DNA from: Bacteroidota bacterium
Lineage (GTDB): Bacteria; Bacteroidota; Bacteroidia; Chitinophagales; BACL12
NCBI GenBank assembly: GCA_016718035.1
Contig: JADKEK010000001.1
Coordinates: 124,001 to 188,000, forward strand
DNA length: 64,000 nucleotides
Direction: 5' to 3'
The position numbers were made by a program, and so were the translations under genes. Shown piece after piece: positions 6,319 to 15,113 of the stretch (position 1 is its first letter; the number at the start of each line of letters is the position of its first letter). The notes beneath the pieces were generated by a model that was not told where the DNA came from, did not search any database, and worked only from the letters and a program-made list of their open reading frames with translations.

Positions 6319-8967
6319 TCAATGCATATTCGGAATTTCTTCTTTATGAAACTCAAACTGGTCATCTTTTTCTTTGTATTGCATAATTAAATCGAGAGCT
6401 TCGGCAATTACGTCGGAACATACTGTTATATGTGAACCTTTTTTCGCGTTTTCGATACAATATTTAATCGAATCGGCTTCAGGGTTGATACATATTACCG
6501 GCATGTTTGGATTTATTTCGAAAATACCTTCTTTTAATAAATTCATTATTTCCTCATCAGTGCGACCGCGCAAGTTTTTGTCCTGACGAATTATAATTTC
6601 ATCAAATGTTCTGCCTGCAATCCGCCCTAATTCGCGAATATCTTCATCGCGACGATCGCCGGCAGCTGCTATTACACCAACTTTTGGATGCATTTCAACT
6701 TTTGCCAAATAATTGCTGATTGCCTGGAAGCCGTCAGGATTATGTGCAAAATCTACAAGCATTTCAAAATGTTTAAATTTAAATACATTCATTCGTCCCG
6801 GTGTCATGGTAGGCGATGGGATAAATGTATTTAATGCAAGTTTTAAATCTTCAATTTTAAAATTCTGTACAAACGCTGCTGCAACACATGGTAAAATATT
6901 TTGAATCATAAACGCAGCTTTACCACCTAAAGTGAGCGGAATATTTACTACTTTTTCTACGCGTATTTTCCAGGTGCCTTTAATAATACTTACCCAACCA
7001 TCTTCCAACACAGCAGCTACACCACCACGTTCGCAATGTGCTTTAATGCGCGGATTATTTTCATCCATACTAAACAACACTAAATTACATTCCAGATTTT
7101 TGCGCATATCAAATACTAAATCATCATCTGCATTTAAAATGGCATATCCTTCTTTACGTGTAGTTTCAGGCACAACAGATTTAACCTTCGCCATTTCTTC
7201 TACCGAATCAATATCTTTTAATCCGATATGGTCGGCTGTAACATTAGTAACTATCGAAATATCACATTTATGAAATGCTAATCCTGCTTGTAATAAACCT
7301 CCACGTGCACATTCTAAAACCGCATAATCAATAGTTGGGTCCATCAACACAAATTTCGCAGAAACAGGTCCGGTGCAATCGCCTTTTTCCATCATTCTGT
7401 TTTGGATATAAATACCATCACTTGTAGTAAATCCAACTTTATATCCCATTGTTTTTGCAATATGCGCATTTAATCGCGTTGTAGTTGTTTTACCATTTGT
7501 TCCGGTAACAGCAACAATCGGAATTCTGCCTTTTGAACCTGCAGGGAATAACATATCTACCACCGGTTCAGCTACGTTGCGGCCAATACCTTCGCTCGGT
7601 GCAAGATGCATACGGAAACCCGGAGCAGCATTTACTTCCAGTACTACACCCCCATTTTCGGTCATAGGTACAGAAAGGTCTTTACTCATAATATCAATAC
7701 CACAAATATCTAATCCAATTACACGTGCAATTCTTTCTGCAGTGAAAATATTATATGGATGAATATAATCTGTAACATCTGTTGCAGTTCCACCGGTAGA
7801 TAAATTCGCAGTCGATTTTAAAAATATTTCTTCACCTGCTTTAGGAACAGAATTTTCATCCATACCTAATTTCTCCAATAAACGTAATGTATGGTCATCT
7901 AATGTAATTGATGTCAATACATTTTCATGTCCGTACCCGCGACGTGGATCACTATTTACCTGGTCAATTAATTCTTTAACGGTATGTTTGCCATCGCCCA
8001 TTACCGCAGCAGGTTTTCTTAATGCTGCTGAAACGAATTTGTAATTGATAACTAATAATCTGAAATCATATCCTTCTACATATCGTTCAACGATACTCCA
8101 TCGAGAAATTTCTTTTGCTTTTTTTAATGCGGCAACTGCTTCATCCCAATTTTTAATATTCATGGTTGAACCACGACCGTGATTGCCATCAATTGGTTTA
8201 ATTACAATCGGATAACCTATTCTGCGCACAATTGCTTCTAAATCGTCGGTATCATATGCAGAACCACCACGCGGTGTCGGAATATTTAACTGACCTAATA
8301 AATTTTTTGTTTCTTCTTTATCGCAGGCAATTTCTACAGCAATATTTGATGTAGTACTCGCAATAGTAGCCTGAATTCTACGCTGATTAATTCCCCATCC
8401 TAATTGCACCAACGAACGGCGATTTAATCGGATGTAAGGAATATCACGTTTAATAGCTTCCTCAACAATACTTCCTGTTGATGGCCCTAAACGTTCCTGC
8501 TCACGAATTTCTTTCATGCGCTGAATATGTGGAGTGATATCATAATCGGCTCCGCTTGCTAATGCCTGACAAAATTCTACAGCTACTTGTCCCGCATATA
8601 AACCGGTTTTTTCTTCGAGATAAGAATACACCACATTATAAACGCCATGTGTATTTGTGCTTCTGGTTCTGCCGAAACCGGTATCGAGTCCGGCAAGTGT
8701 TTGTAATTCGAGTGTAACATGCTCAACAACGTGTCCCATCCAGGTTCCTTCTTCCACGCGTTTAAAAAATCCGCCGGCATGGTCTTCACTACAGCGATGT
8801 TCGTAAAGAGATGGAATCATTTTTTCTAAATTCTCACGAAAATTCGGAATCTTGTTCGTGGGCATGTCTTCCATTTCCTCTAAATCAAGTTTCATAACAA
8901 TTAACTTATGCCTGCGAATACTCCAGTAGTTCGGGCCCTTCATCACTGCGGTAGATAGGATTTTCAT
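6319..8967 (-). CDS. cphA: Cyanophycin synthetase
   Basis: An 882-residue enzyme that extends a polyaspartate backbone and adds arginine to each side chain, using ATP at both steps, to make the nitrogen store cyanophycin. The N terminus MKILSTAVMKGPNYWSIRRHKL is the family signature and fixes the ATG at 8967. An N-terminal domain (1-160) is followed by an ATP-grasp domain (about 215-475, with IVIKPIDGNHGRGST at 254-268 and VVLEVNAAPGFRMHL at 441-455). A Mur ligase-like domain (480-870) has the P-loop GTNGKTTTTR at 489-498. The length matches full-size CphA, and both ATP-using active sites look intact. It is divergent from cphB; repeats lie on both sides. Confidence 0.97.
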   Translation of the reverse strand: MKILSTAVMKGPNYWSIRRHKLIVMKLDLEEMEDMPTNKIPNFRENLEKMIPSLYEHRCSEDHAGGFFKRVEEGTWMGHVVEHVTLELQTLAGLDTGFGRTRSTNTHGVYNVVYSYLEEKTGLYAGQVAVEFCQALASGADYDITPHIQRMKEIREQERLGPSTGSIVEEAIKRDIPYIRLNRRSLVQLGWGINQRRIQATIASTTSNIAVEIACDKEETKNLLGQLNIPTPRGGSAYDTDDLEAIVRRIGYPIVIKPIDGNHGRGSTMNIKNWDEAVAALKKAKEISRWSIVERYVEGYDFRLLVINYKFVSAALRKPAAVMGDGKHTVKELIDQVNSDPRRGYGHENVLTSITLDDHTLRLLEKLGMDENSVPKAGEEIFLKSTANLSTGGTATDVTDYIHPYNIFTAERIARVIGLDICGIDIMSKDLSVPMTENGGVVLEVNAAPGFRMHLAPSEGIGRNVAEPVVDMLFPAGSKGRIPIVAVTGTNGKTTTTRLNAHIAKTMGYKVGFTTSDGIYIQNRMMEKGDCTGPVSAKFVLMDPTIDYAVLECARGGLLQAGLAFHKCDISIVTNVTADHIGLKDIDSVEEMAKVKSVVPETTRKEGYAILNADDDLVFDMRKNLECNLVLFSMDENNPRIKAHCERGGVAAVLEDGWVSIIKGTWKIRVEKVVNIPLTLGGKAAFMIQNILPCVAAAFVQNFKIEDLKLALNTFIPSPTMTPGRMNVFKFKHFEMLVDFAHNPDGFQAISNYLAKVEMHPKVGVIAAAGDRRDEDIRELGRIAGRTFDEIIIRQDKNLRGRTDEEIMNLLKEGIFEINPNMPVICINPEADSIKYCIENAKKGSHITVCSDVIAEALDLIMQYKEKDDQFEFHKEEIPNMH

Positions 8968-9010
8968 TTTTCGATGTTCTTTGCGCTAAAAATAAGGAAA
9001 TTTAGGAAAA

Positions 9011-9183
9011 GAACGCAGATGACGCGGATGACGCTGATTTTCGCGGATTTTTTTGGCTTATTTGCCTGGCGGCAAATGAAGTTATTATAGTTTTTTTATC
9101 CACAGTAAGAAACCTTAGTGTAACTAGGGGTTTATTCAAATTAATCCGCGACATCTGCGTCATCCGCGTTCCCTCGCGTTCCC
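9011..9183. repeat. Inverted-repeat element between cphA and cphB
   Basis: The left arm (9011-9048) starts GAACGCAGATGACGCGGATG and contains TCGCGGAT. The complement of the right arm (about 9141-9173) reads GAACGCGGATGACGCAGATG followed by TCGCGGATTAA, so the two arms form an imperfect inverted repeat of about 35 bases, with about 10 extra bases on the left. The centre holds a perfect hairpin TTTGCC-TGGC-GGCAAA (9061-9076). A second GCGTTCCC copy extends the right end to 9183. The words GATGACGC and GCGGAT recur within each arm. It has the look of a short non-autonomous palindromic element. It fills most of the divergent cphA-cphB regulatory region. Confidence 0.7.
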
Positions 9184-9190
9184 TTGTATT

Positions 9191-9198
9191 TATATTTG
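9191..9198 (+). promoter_or_regulatory. Possible -7 box of cphB
   Basis: TATATTTG matches the Bacteroidota consensus TAnnTTTG and lies 18 bases before the cphB ATG. The matching -33 region would fall inside the right arm of the inverted repeat, with no TTTG visible there. Confidence 0.4.
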
Positions 9199-9216
9199 CC
9201 CCACTCAATTAGTATT

Positions 9217-10041
9217 ATGACACCTAAAGGAACGCTAATAGCGGTGGGGGGGTCTGAGGAACGGAACACCGAGTCTCAGGGGAAATTAGATGTGCTCAAA
9301 CGCATCATCAAAGAAATGAAAGGGCAACAAACCCGACTTGAACTGGTTACAACAGCAAGTGGAATTCCCCGTCAAATTGCAAAAGAATACAAAGCAGCAT
9401 TCGAACATATTGGCATTAAATCGCTCGGCATTATGCATCTTAAAACAAAAAAAGATGCAGATAAAAAAGATATTTTAGAGCGATTAAAAAAATGCGACGG
9501 ACTAATGTTTAGCGGTGGCAATCAGGAAAAATTAAGCGAAGTATTTTTAGATACTACTGCATTAGATATTTTAAAACATCGCTACCAAAACGAAAAAGAA
9601 TTTGTAATTGCAGGTACCAGTGCAGGTGCTATGGCGCAAAGTGAAAAAATGATTAACGGTGGCACACCATCAGAAGCGGTTAAGCGCGGAAAAGCTATGA
9701 TGATGGCCGGATTGGGATTTATTGATAATGCTATTATCGATTCTCATTTTGTCAACCGTGGTCGCTTTGGTCGTTTAATGGTAGCCGTTGCCGAACATCC
9801 GAAATTAACAGGAATCGGTATCAGCGAAGACACCGGTGTAATAATTAAAGAAGAACGTCATCTCGAAATAATTGGCAGCGGAGAAGTTGTTATTATCGAC
9901 GGTCATGAATTGAGATATAACTCGCTGGACAATAAAGAATACTCCGGATTAAATATCGAACACATGATATTTCATTTGCTGAGTGCCGGTATGCATTACG
10001 ATTTAAAAACTCGAAAAATGGCGCTGCAGGAGCAACATTAA
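9217..10041 (+). CDS. cphB: Cyanophycinase
   Basis: A 274-residue serine peptidase of the S51 family that cuts cyanophycin from its end into beta-Asp-Arg dipeptides. GGSEERNTES (11-20), FSGGNQ (98-103) and AGTSAGAMA (132-140, nucleophile Ser135) are the family motifs, and DSHFVNRGRFGRL (175-187) matches the conserved region near the substrate site. The ATG at 9217 gives the normal start MTPKGTLIAVGG; an in-frame TTG 33 bases earlier lies before the likely promoter start and is not used. There is no signal peptide, so it acts in the cytoplasm where the granules form. It stands divergent from cphA and converges on iaaA with a gap of 6 bases. Confidence 0.96.
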   Translation: MTPKGTLIAVGGSEERNTESQGKLDVLKRIIKEMKGQQTRLELVTTASGIPRQIAKEYKAAFEHIGIKSLGIMHLKTKKDADKKDILERLKKCDGLMFSGGNQEKLSEVFLDTTALDILKHRYQNEKEFVIAGTSAGAMAQSEKMINGGTPSEAVKRGKAMMMAGLGFIDNAIIDSHFVNRGRFGRLMVAVAEHPKLTGIGISEDTGVIIKEERHLEIIGSGEVVIIDGHELRYNSLDNKEYSGLNIEHMIFHLLSAGMHYDLKTRKMALQEQH

Positions 10042-10047
10042 TTTGCT

Positions 10048-10968
10048 TCAATAAATTCCGGTAAAAATATCATCATCACCTTTTCGGTAACCGCGATACA
10101 TCCCTTTGGTGTTAAAGGGTAAACAGATATTACCATTGTGATCAATTGCAATTAAACCACCTTCTGCATCAATTGATTTTAATTTCTGATTAATTACTAA
10201 TTCACATGCTTCATTTAATGAAAGTCCTTTGTATTCCATCAGACAAGAAATATCGTAAGCCACAACATTTTCAATAAAAAATTCACCGTGTCCGGTGCAA
10301 CTCACTGCGCAGGTTGTATTATTTGCATAGGTGCCTGAACCAATAATAGGAGAGTCCCCCACACGTCCGAACGATTTATTGGTCATACCACCGGTTGATG
10401 TTCCTGCAGCAAGATTTCCGTTTGCATCCATTGCAACACAACCCACAGTTCCGAATTTTTTATCATCAACATGGTCTAAAACAATAATATCACGTTGTTT
10501 TGCTTTTTGTAATTGGTCGAAACGAAATTGTGTGAAAAAATATGCGTCGTTTTCAAATGGTATTTGTTGCTCTTTAGCAAACACTTCAGCACCCGCACCT
10601 AATAATAAAACATGTTCAGAATGTAATAAAATTGCTTTTGCTAGCGATATTGGATTTTTAATATTATTTACCGCTGCAACAGCACCACTGCGTTTTGTTT
10701 TGCCATCCATGATGCTGGCATCCATTTCGTGTTTGCCTTCATGTGTAAATACAGCACCTTTACCTGCATTAAATAATTCAAAATTTTCGAGCACCATAAC
10801 TGCAGCTTCAACGGCGTCAACTGCAGAACCTCCATTCTTCATCAGCTCATATCCCGCTTGTAAAGCATTTTGGAGGGCGTTGTGGCAGGCTTTTTCGATT
10901 TCAGGGGTCATTAATCGTTTTGGCATTGTGCCTGCTCCGCCGTGAACGGCAATTTTAATTGGGTGCAT
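10048..10968 (-). CDS. iaaA: Isoaspartyl peptidase/L-asparaginase
   Basis: A 306-residue N-terminal nucleophile hydrolase (plant-type asparaginase family). It matures by self-cleavage before Thr174 in KKFGTVGCVAMD; the following AAGTSTGGMTNKSFGRVGDS holds the oxyanion and substrate-binding residues. The family hydrolyses beta-aspartyl dipeptides and asparagine. Its place beside cphB makes beta-Asp-Arg, the product of cyanophycinase, a likely substrate, which would complete breakdown to aspartate and arginine (inference from context). It has no signal peptide. The length is typical. Confidence 0.94.
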   Translation of the reverse strand: MHPIKIAVHGGAGTMPKRLMTPEIEKACHNALQNALQAGYELMKNGGSAVDAVEAAVMVLENFELFNAGKGAVFTHEGKHEMDASIMDGKTKRSGAVAAVNNIKNPISLAKAILLHSEHVLLLGAGAEVFAKEQQIPFENDAYFFTQFRFDQLQKAKQRDIIVLDHVDDKKFGTVGCVAMDANGNLAAGTSTGGMTNKSFGRVGDSPIIGSGTYANNTTCAVSCTGHGEFFIENVVAYDISCLMEYKGLSLNEACELVINQKLKSIDAEGGLIAIDHNGNICLPFNTKGMYRGYRKGDDDIFTGIY

Positions 10969-11115
10969 AACGCAAATATAGAAAATACCAGTGAACGCAC
11001 GATGTCTGGATTTCGGTCCCGCTTACAAAATGTCTGTATACACATAGATTATTGGTAAGGACGTTAAATCGTTAAAGCTTGTTAATCCTGAAACTTTCCA
11101 TACATCCGAAAGTGT

Positions 11116-11123
11116 TATGTTTG
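11116..11123 (+). promoter_or_regulatory. Possible -7 box of msrA
   Basis: TATGTTTG matches TAnnTTTG 23 bases before the msrA ATG. No clear -33 TTTG is seen at the expected distance. Confidence 0.35.
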
Positions 11124-11146
11124 CGTAAGTTGATTAAACGCTAAAC

Positions 11147-11854
11147 ATGTTAAAGACAAATATTGTTATACTTTCGCTCACAGTAGCAGTCATTACGATG
11201 ATTGGTTGTGGTTCAGGAACTCCTGAAACGCCAGTAACGAAACCTGAGCAAATAAAAGTGGATCATTTATCTATGAGAAAAACATATACAGATGCTGAAA
11301 TTCAGCAAAATGGATGGGAAAAAGCAACCTTTGGTGGTGGATGTTTCTGGTGTACAGAAGCCGTTTTTGAAGAAGTAAAAGGTGTTCAATCTGTGCTGAG
11401 CGGATATTCCGGTGGCGCAATGAAAAACCCTACGTATGAGGCCGTTTGCACCGACACAACCGGTCATGCCGAATGTGTACAAATTATTTACGACCCGAAA
11501 GTGTGCAGTTATGCGACATTATTGGACATTCATATGAAAACCCACGATCCTACAACACCAAACCGTCAGGGTAACGATGTAGGTATTCAATATCGTTCAG
11601 TAGTTTTTTATGATGGTGATGCACAAAAAACTGCCACCGAAAATTATATACAACAACTTGAAGCAAGTGGTTATTACGGCGATAAAATTGTCACCGAGGT
11701 AGTGCCATTAATGACTTTTTGGCCTGCAGAAATTTATCACCAGGATTATTTCGCAAAAAATCCTGACCAGCCATATTGTGTTGCGGTAGTTGGAAAGAAA
11801 GTGGCGAAATTTGAAAAGTTGTTTCCCGAATTGGTTAAACCGGAATACAAATAA
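11147..11854 (+). CDS. msrA: Peptide methionine sulfoxide reductase MsrA, lipoprotein form
   Basis: A 235-residue protein that reduces the S-form of methionine sulfoxide in damaged proteins. The catalytic motif GCFWC is at 65-69 with nucleophile Cys66, followed by TEAVFEEVKGV and later GHAECVQIIYDP and YHQDYF, all standard for MsrA. Residues 1-20 are hydrophobic and end in the lipobox MIGC (Cys21), so the enzyme should be attached to a membrane facing the periplasm rather than cytoplasmic. No msrB is seen nearby. It is a single gene with its own likely promoter and converges on the next gene without a gap. Confidence 0.95.
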   Translation: MLKTNIVILSLTVAVITMIGCGSGTPETPVTKPEQIKVDHLSMRKTYTDAEIQQNGWEKATFGGGCFWCTEAVFEEVKGVQSVLSGYSGGAMKNPTYEAVCTDTTGHAECVQIIYDPKVCSYATLLDIHMKTHDPTTPNRQGNDVGIQYRSVVFYDGDAQKTATENYIQQLEASGYYGDKIVTEVVPLMTFWPAEIYHQDYFAKNPDQPYCVAVVGKKVAKFEKLFPELVKPEYK

Positions 11855-12508
11855 TTAATCACGCCAGCCTATAAGTAAATCCAGGCTTATTACGTTATTT
11901 CTGAAATCATCAGGTTCCACAAAGTGTGATGTTAAAGTATTGTTGATGAGTTGGTAGCTATATTTTGCTCGGACTGTCAGTATACCGAACTTCATGCTGC
12001 CACCAAGGTGTAAATCACCGGTGTAAGCCTGATCCAAGCCGGATTTAATGGTAAACACATCTATACCCTCCGGTGTTCCATCGAGCGTGTAATACATGTA
12101 ATCATCTGAATTAATATCTTCACCTTCGTTAACAGTAAAAACCCAACCTCCATCAATTCCGCCAAATATGCGAGTATCTTCATTTATACTAATAGCTGCG
12201 CTGATACCTATATGAAACATCCACCAATTTATGACATAATCAAAGGGTTCTCCCTGCGGATAAAAAAAGTAATCATAACTTGAAAATTCAGCACCTAATT
12301 GGTCCACTCCAACATCGTATAAAAAGGCGAATTCATCATTAAACTCAGTTAAGGTGGCAAAGCCGAAACCAAACCCAAGCTTTGGCTGGTACGTTTCTAC
12401 CCATGAGCTCTGAATCATAGAATATCTTGGGCCGACATAAAAGCCTGCTTGAGCAAATGCCTGCCAGCAAGAAATGCTCAATACAATTATTAATAGTGTT
12501 TTTTTCAT
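11855..12508 (-). CDS. Secreted small outer-membrane beta-barrel-like protein
   Basis: A 217-residue protein with a signal peptide (1-20, ending WQAFAQ) followed by alternating aromatic/glycine-rich strands (AGFYVGPRYSMIQSSW, LGFGFGFATLTEFND, FHIGISAAISINED). The chain ends LLIGWRD. The strand pattern and size suggest an eight-stranded beta-barrel of the porin-like type common in Bacteroidota, but no specific family is recognised. Acidic segments around the middle (NEGEDINSDDYMYY) may be surface loops. It is followed, in its own direction, by the convergent end of msrA. Confidence 0.7.
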   Translation of the reverse strand: MKKTLLIIVLSISCWQAFAQAGFYVGPRYSMIQSSWVETYQPKLGFGFGFATLTEFNDEFAFLYDVGVDQLGAEFSSYDYFFYPQGEPFDYVINWWMFHIGISAAISINEDTRIFGGIDGGWVFTVNEGEDINSDDYMYYTLDGTPEGIDVFTIKSGLDQAYTGDLHLGGSMKFGILTVRAKYSYQLINNTLTSHFVEPDDFRNNVISLDLLIGWRD

Positions 12509-12534
12509 AAGTATCTTGTAAAAATAATTTTTAG

Positions 12535-12921
12535 TTAATCACTCATCCATTCATCTAAATCTCTTCTTTCTTTTTTTGTTGGTCTACCAGTTCCTTTATC
12601 GCGAAAGGCAGTAGGCATAAATTCCAGATGTGTGAGCTTCATTTTTTCCTCTTCCGGAGTTACATCCTCACAATAATTTTTCGCCAACACAGCACTCACA
12701 CGCTTTTCGATAACACCTACTACCTTAAATTGGTAACGAACAACTCCTCGTGGTATGGTAATTACGAGACCTTCAAATACTTCAAAGGCCGGTTTTACAT
12801 TGTCGCCTTTAACCTTTACTTTACCCGTTTTAACCGCTTCAGCAGCTAAATTGCGGGTTTTATACAGGCGTACTGCCCATAACCATTTATCAATTCTACA
12901 CTTTTGCGTAAGTTCAGGCAT
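12535..12921 (-). CDS. S4-domain RNA-binding protein (Hsp15/RqcP-like)
   Basis: A 128-residue protein with an S4 RNA-binding domain in residues 7-65: CRIDKWLWAVRLYKTRNLAAEAVKTGKVKVKG, then VKPAFEVFEGLVITI. The C-terminal half is basic and charged (GTGRPTKKERRDLDEWM), as in Hsp15 proteins that bind stalled 50S subunits carrying peptidyl-tRNA. The family role is ribosome rescue or quality control; which partner is used here is not visible. It may be co-transcribed with the beta-barrel gene downstream (26-base gap) and is divergent from the SCP2 gene. Confidence 0.88.
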   Translation of the reverse strand: MPELTQKCRIDKWLWAVRLYKTRNLAAEAVKTGKVKVKGDNVKPAFEVFEGLVITIPRGVVRYQFKVVGVIEKRVSAVLAKNYCEDVTPEEEKMKLTHLEFMPTAFRDKGTGRPTKKERRDLDEWMSD

Positions 12922-12989
12922 GATGATTGCGTAAAGTCACCGTAAAAATAAACTACATTATTTTATCTTAGCGGCAATATTGACCAAAC

Positions 12990-13337
12990 ATGCAAAAACC
13001 AATCTCAGCGCGCGAAATTGTGCTGTCTCTAAAAGAGCGATTCAGGCCCGAAAAGGCTGACCCAGGTTATGAAACTATTTTTCATTTAGACATCTCAGGC
13101 GAGCGTGGTGGACAATTCACCGTGCGGATTAGTGATGGAACCCTTAACATTGAGGAAGGATTACATGACAGTCCGAAGTGCATTGTGACAACCAAAGATG
13201 AGACTTATGAGGACATGGAATGGGGGAGAACCAATGCCCAAATGGCTGTGATGTTCGGAAAAGTGAAAGTTAGTGACTTAGGAGAAATCCTCGACTTTAT
13301 TCCTTTATTCCATCAATGTGCCGATTTTTACAAATGA
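12990..13337 (+). CDS. SCP2 sterol-binding domain protein
   Basis: A 115-residue single-domain protein. After a helical start it shows the SCP2 pattern: TIFHLDISGERGGQFTVRISDGTLNIEEGLHDSPKCIVTTKDETYEDM, followed by GRTNAQMAVMFGKVKVSDLGEIL. SCP2 folds form a hydrophobic tunnel that binds lipids or acyl chains; the bacterial ligand is not known. It has no signal peptide and is therefore cytoplasmic. The next gene starts 20 bases after its stop, so the two may be co-transcribed. Confidence 0.85.
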   Translation: MQKPISAREIVLSLKERFRPEKADPGYETIFHLDISGERGGQFTVRISDGTLNIEEGLHDSPKCIVTTKDETYEDMEWGRTNAQMAVMFGKVKVSDLGEILDFIPLFHQCADFYK

Positions 13338-13357
13338 GATTTTAAACATCAATAGCT

Positions 13358-15037
13358 ATGAATAAAAAGATTACAGCCTTTATTTTGAGTTTGTGTACAC
13401 TTTCTGTTTTTGCGCAAAACGACGGCGCATTTAATGGAATGTCAGTTTCAACAGGTAACCTGCACCCCGAATCTTCAAATTACGGCGTTGTGCTGCAAAA
13501 TGAATTAATTCAGGTAACAGAATTCGACGATGAAGTGAAATATGACGTGGTGTACGAATTTAAAAATGCCACTGCCAATTTTGCTACTGTGAGTGCCGTG
13601 ATGCCTTTGAAAATTTATTTTAATGAATTTGGTTACGGGAAACGGGCAAAATTATTGGATGATTTGGCTACTGTTCCAACATTCAGCGACATATTTGCTG
13701 TTCAGGACCGTTCAGTTGATACCCGCGAGCAAATTCGTAAAAATTTCCAACAACGATTATTTGTAAGAAAATATATCAGTATTGATAATCTAAAGCAATT
13801 AGGTATCCATGTAGATATGTTTAGAAATAATACACGTATCAACATTAAAAAAGTGATGTGTGAATTGAAATTTACAGATGCAACTCCATTGTATTTACCG
13901 AAAAATACAGAAGTATTATCAATGGAAATTAGCTTTATTATTGAAATGAATTTTACGCCTGATGAAGAAACAAATGTTTTAACCTTCATCACTATGCCAA
14001 GTGTGAATGCCGGTATTGACAGAACAGAGTCTTACTCTATGTATGAACTCGGTTATGAAAAAAACTGGTCAGGACGTTTAAATGGTTTGTATTTACAACA
14101 CGATATATTTAAAACAACGCCAATATTACCTGCTAAAATGAGCGAGTTCAAAACGCATGTTAGTGGCGAACGTGATCAGGTAGTTGCATTTGAAGATATA
14201 ATGTTAGTGGATAAAGATAAAATTGCATTTTACCATATCAGCAATAATAAAGCATGTAATTCCGGTAACTTGTTTAACGAGCAATCAATTGTACCTGCGG
14301 CAATTAAAAATATTACTGCTTCAAGTTGGGTAAAAACAGATTCAGAGATGCCTAAACGGTTTTTTTATAATACACCAATGATAGCGTTTTCCGACTCATT
14401 ACATCCTTATCAAACAGGCACATTAACAGGAATTGATGCATTAAACAATGCAACAAAGGTTACCAATTATAATAACCTTTCCTATTACGATTATATTAAA
14501 GCAAATTGTAAAAACAATGTGCCAGGCATATCATTAAAAGAATCGGGTAATCCGGTTTATGCATTTGACATTTCAGATCATATATATGAAGACAGCACAT
14601 ATGAAGGTCGTGAAAACCTGGCTCGTCAAACATGTTGGTGTGAAGCTGCTGCTGGACCTGGTGCAGGTGAATATATTGAATTTGAAATTACGCAACCTGC
14701 GCGTGCTATGAAAATTTATAATGGTAATCAGTCCAGTAAAAAAGTATTTGACGAATCATCAAAAGCAGATATTATAGTTATTACCAGCTTAGACGGACAT
14801 AAAATTAATCCCAACGCAGACAATCCTGCTGTAATGAGAAGTTCGATTATTGATTTAACCATTTTAAATGTGTATGAGTTAAATTTATTGCCGGGTAAAT
14901 ATCGTGTTGCTATTGATGCAGTTGACAAAGGCACAACTCCAGTAACATGTTTTTCTACGATAGCATTTGATTTTGAAGTAAGGGATGAATGGTATTTAAA
15001 ATCACAAGGTATGCTAAGAGCATTCTTTAAAAAGTAA
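13358..15037 (+). CDS. Secreted protein with a possible C-terminal glycan-binding domain
   Basis: A 559-residue protein with signal peptide MNKKITAFILSLCTLSVFAQ. Residues 30-300 form an unrecognised beta-rich region. The C-terminal part (about 400-530) has TCWCEAAAGPGAGEYIEFEI, then KIYNGNQSSKKVFDESSK and ITILxVYxLxLLPGKYR-type strands. This order (a Trp-containing turn, GxGEYIEF, then nGyqSSkkvf) resembles the discoidin-like NADase-type glycan-binding domain, but the match is by eye and partial. There is no T9SS sorting domain and no lipobox, so it is probably periplasmic or secreted. A strong bidirectional terminator follows. Confidence 0.65.
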   Translation: MNKKITAFILSLCTLSVFAQNDGAFNGMSVSTGNLHPESSNYGVVLQNELIQVTEFDDEVKYDVVYEFKNATANFATVSAVMPLKIYFNEFGYGKRAKLLDDLATVPTFSDIFAVQDRSVDTREQIRKNFQQRLFVRKYISIDNLKQLGIHVDMFRNNTRINIKKVMCELKFTDATPLYLPKNTEVLSMEISFIIEMNFTPDEETNVLTFITMPSVNAGIDRTESYSMYELGYEKNWSGRLNGLYLQHDIFKTTPILPAKMSEFKTHVSGERDQVVAFEDIMLVDKDKIAFYHISNNKACNSGNLFNEQSIVPAAIKNITASSWVKTDSEMPKRFFYNTPMIAFSDSLHPYQTGTLTGIDALNNATKVTNYNNLSYYDYIKANCKNNVPGISLKESGNPVYAFDISDHIYEDSTYEGRENLARQTCWCEAAAGPGAGEYIEFEITQPARAMKIYNGNQSSKKVFDESSKADIIVITSLDGHKINPNADNPAVMRSSIIDLTILNVYELNLLPGKYRVAIDAVDKGTTPVTCFSTIAFDFEVRDEWYLKSQGMLRAFFKK

Positions 15038-15060
15038 AATTATTCTAAAGTATTACTAAT

Positions 15061-15094
15061 AAAAAATCCGGAACAATTGCTCCGGATTTTTTTT
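15061..15094. terminator. Bidirectional terminator
   Basis: AAAAAATCCGGA and TCCGGATTTTTTTT flank an eight-base loop. With A before and T after the stem it can end transcripts from both sides: the secreted 559-residue gene on the plus strand and the DAHP synthase gene on the minus strand. Confidence 0.85.
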
Positions 15095-15113
15095 ATGTTG
15101 TGGTTTGTTCTAA

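Noticed and set aside
6045..6322. Two minus-strand frames of 67-75 codons
   Set aside because: They read through the palindromic repeat and its hairpin; the G/C-rich repeat is simply free of stops in those frames.
9002..9208. 68-codon minus-strand frame upstream of cphA
   Set aside because: It is the inverted-repeat element read in frame; no protein features.
10331..10945. 204-codon open frame on the plus strand
   Set aside because: It lies wholly antisense to iaaA, whose motifs are intact; the translation shows no protein family features.
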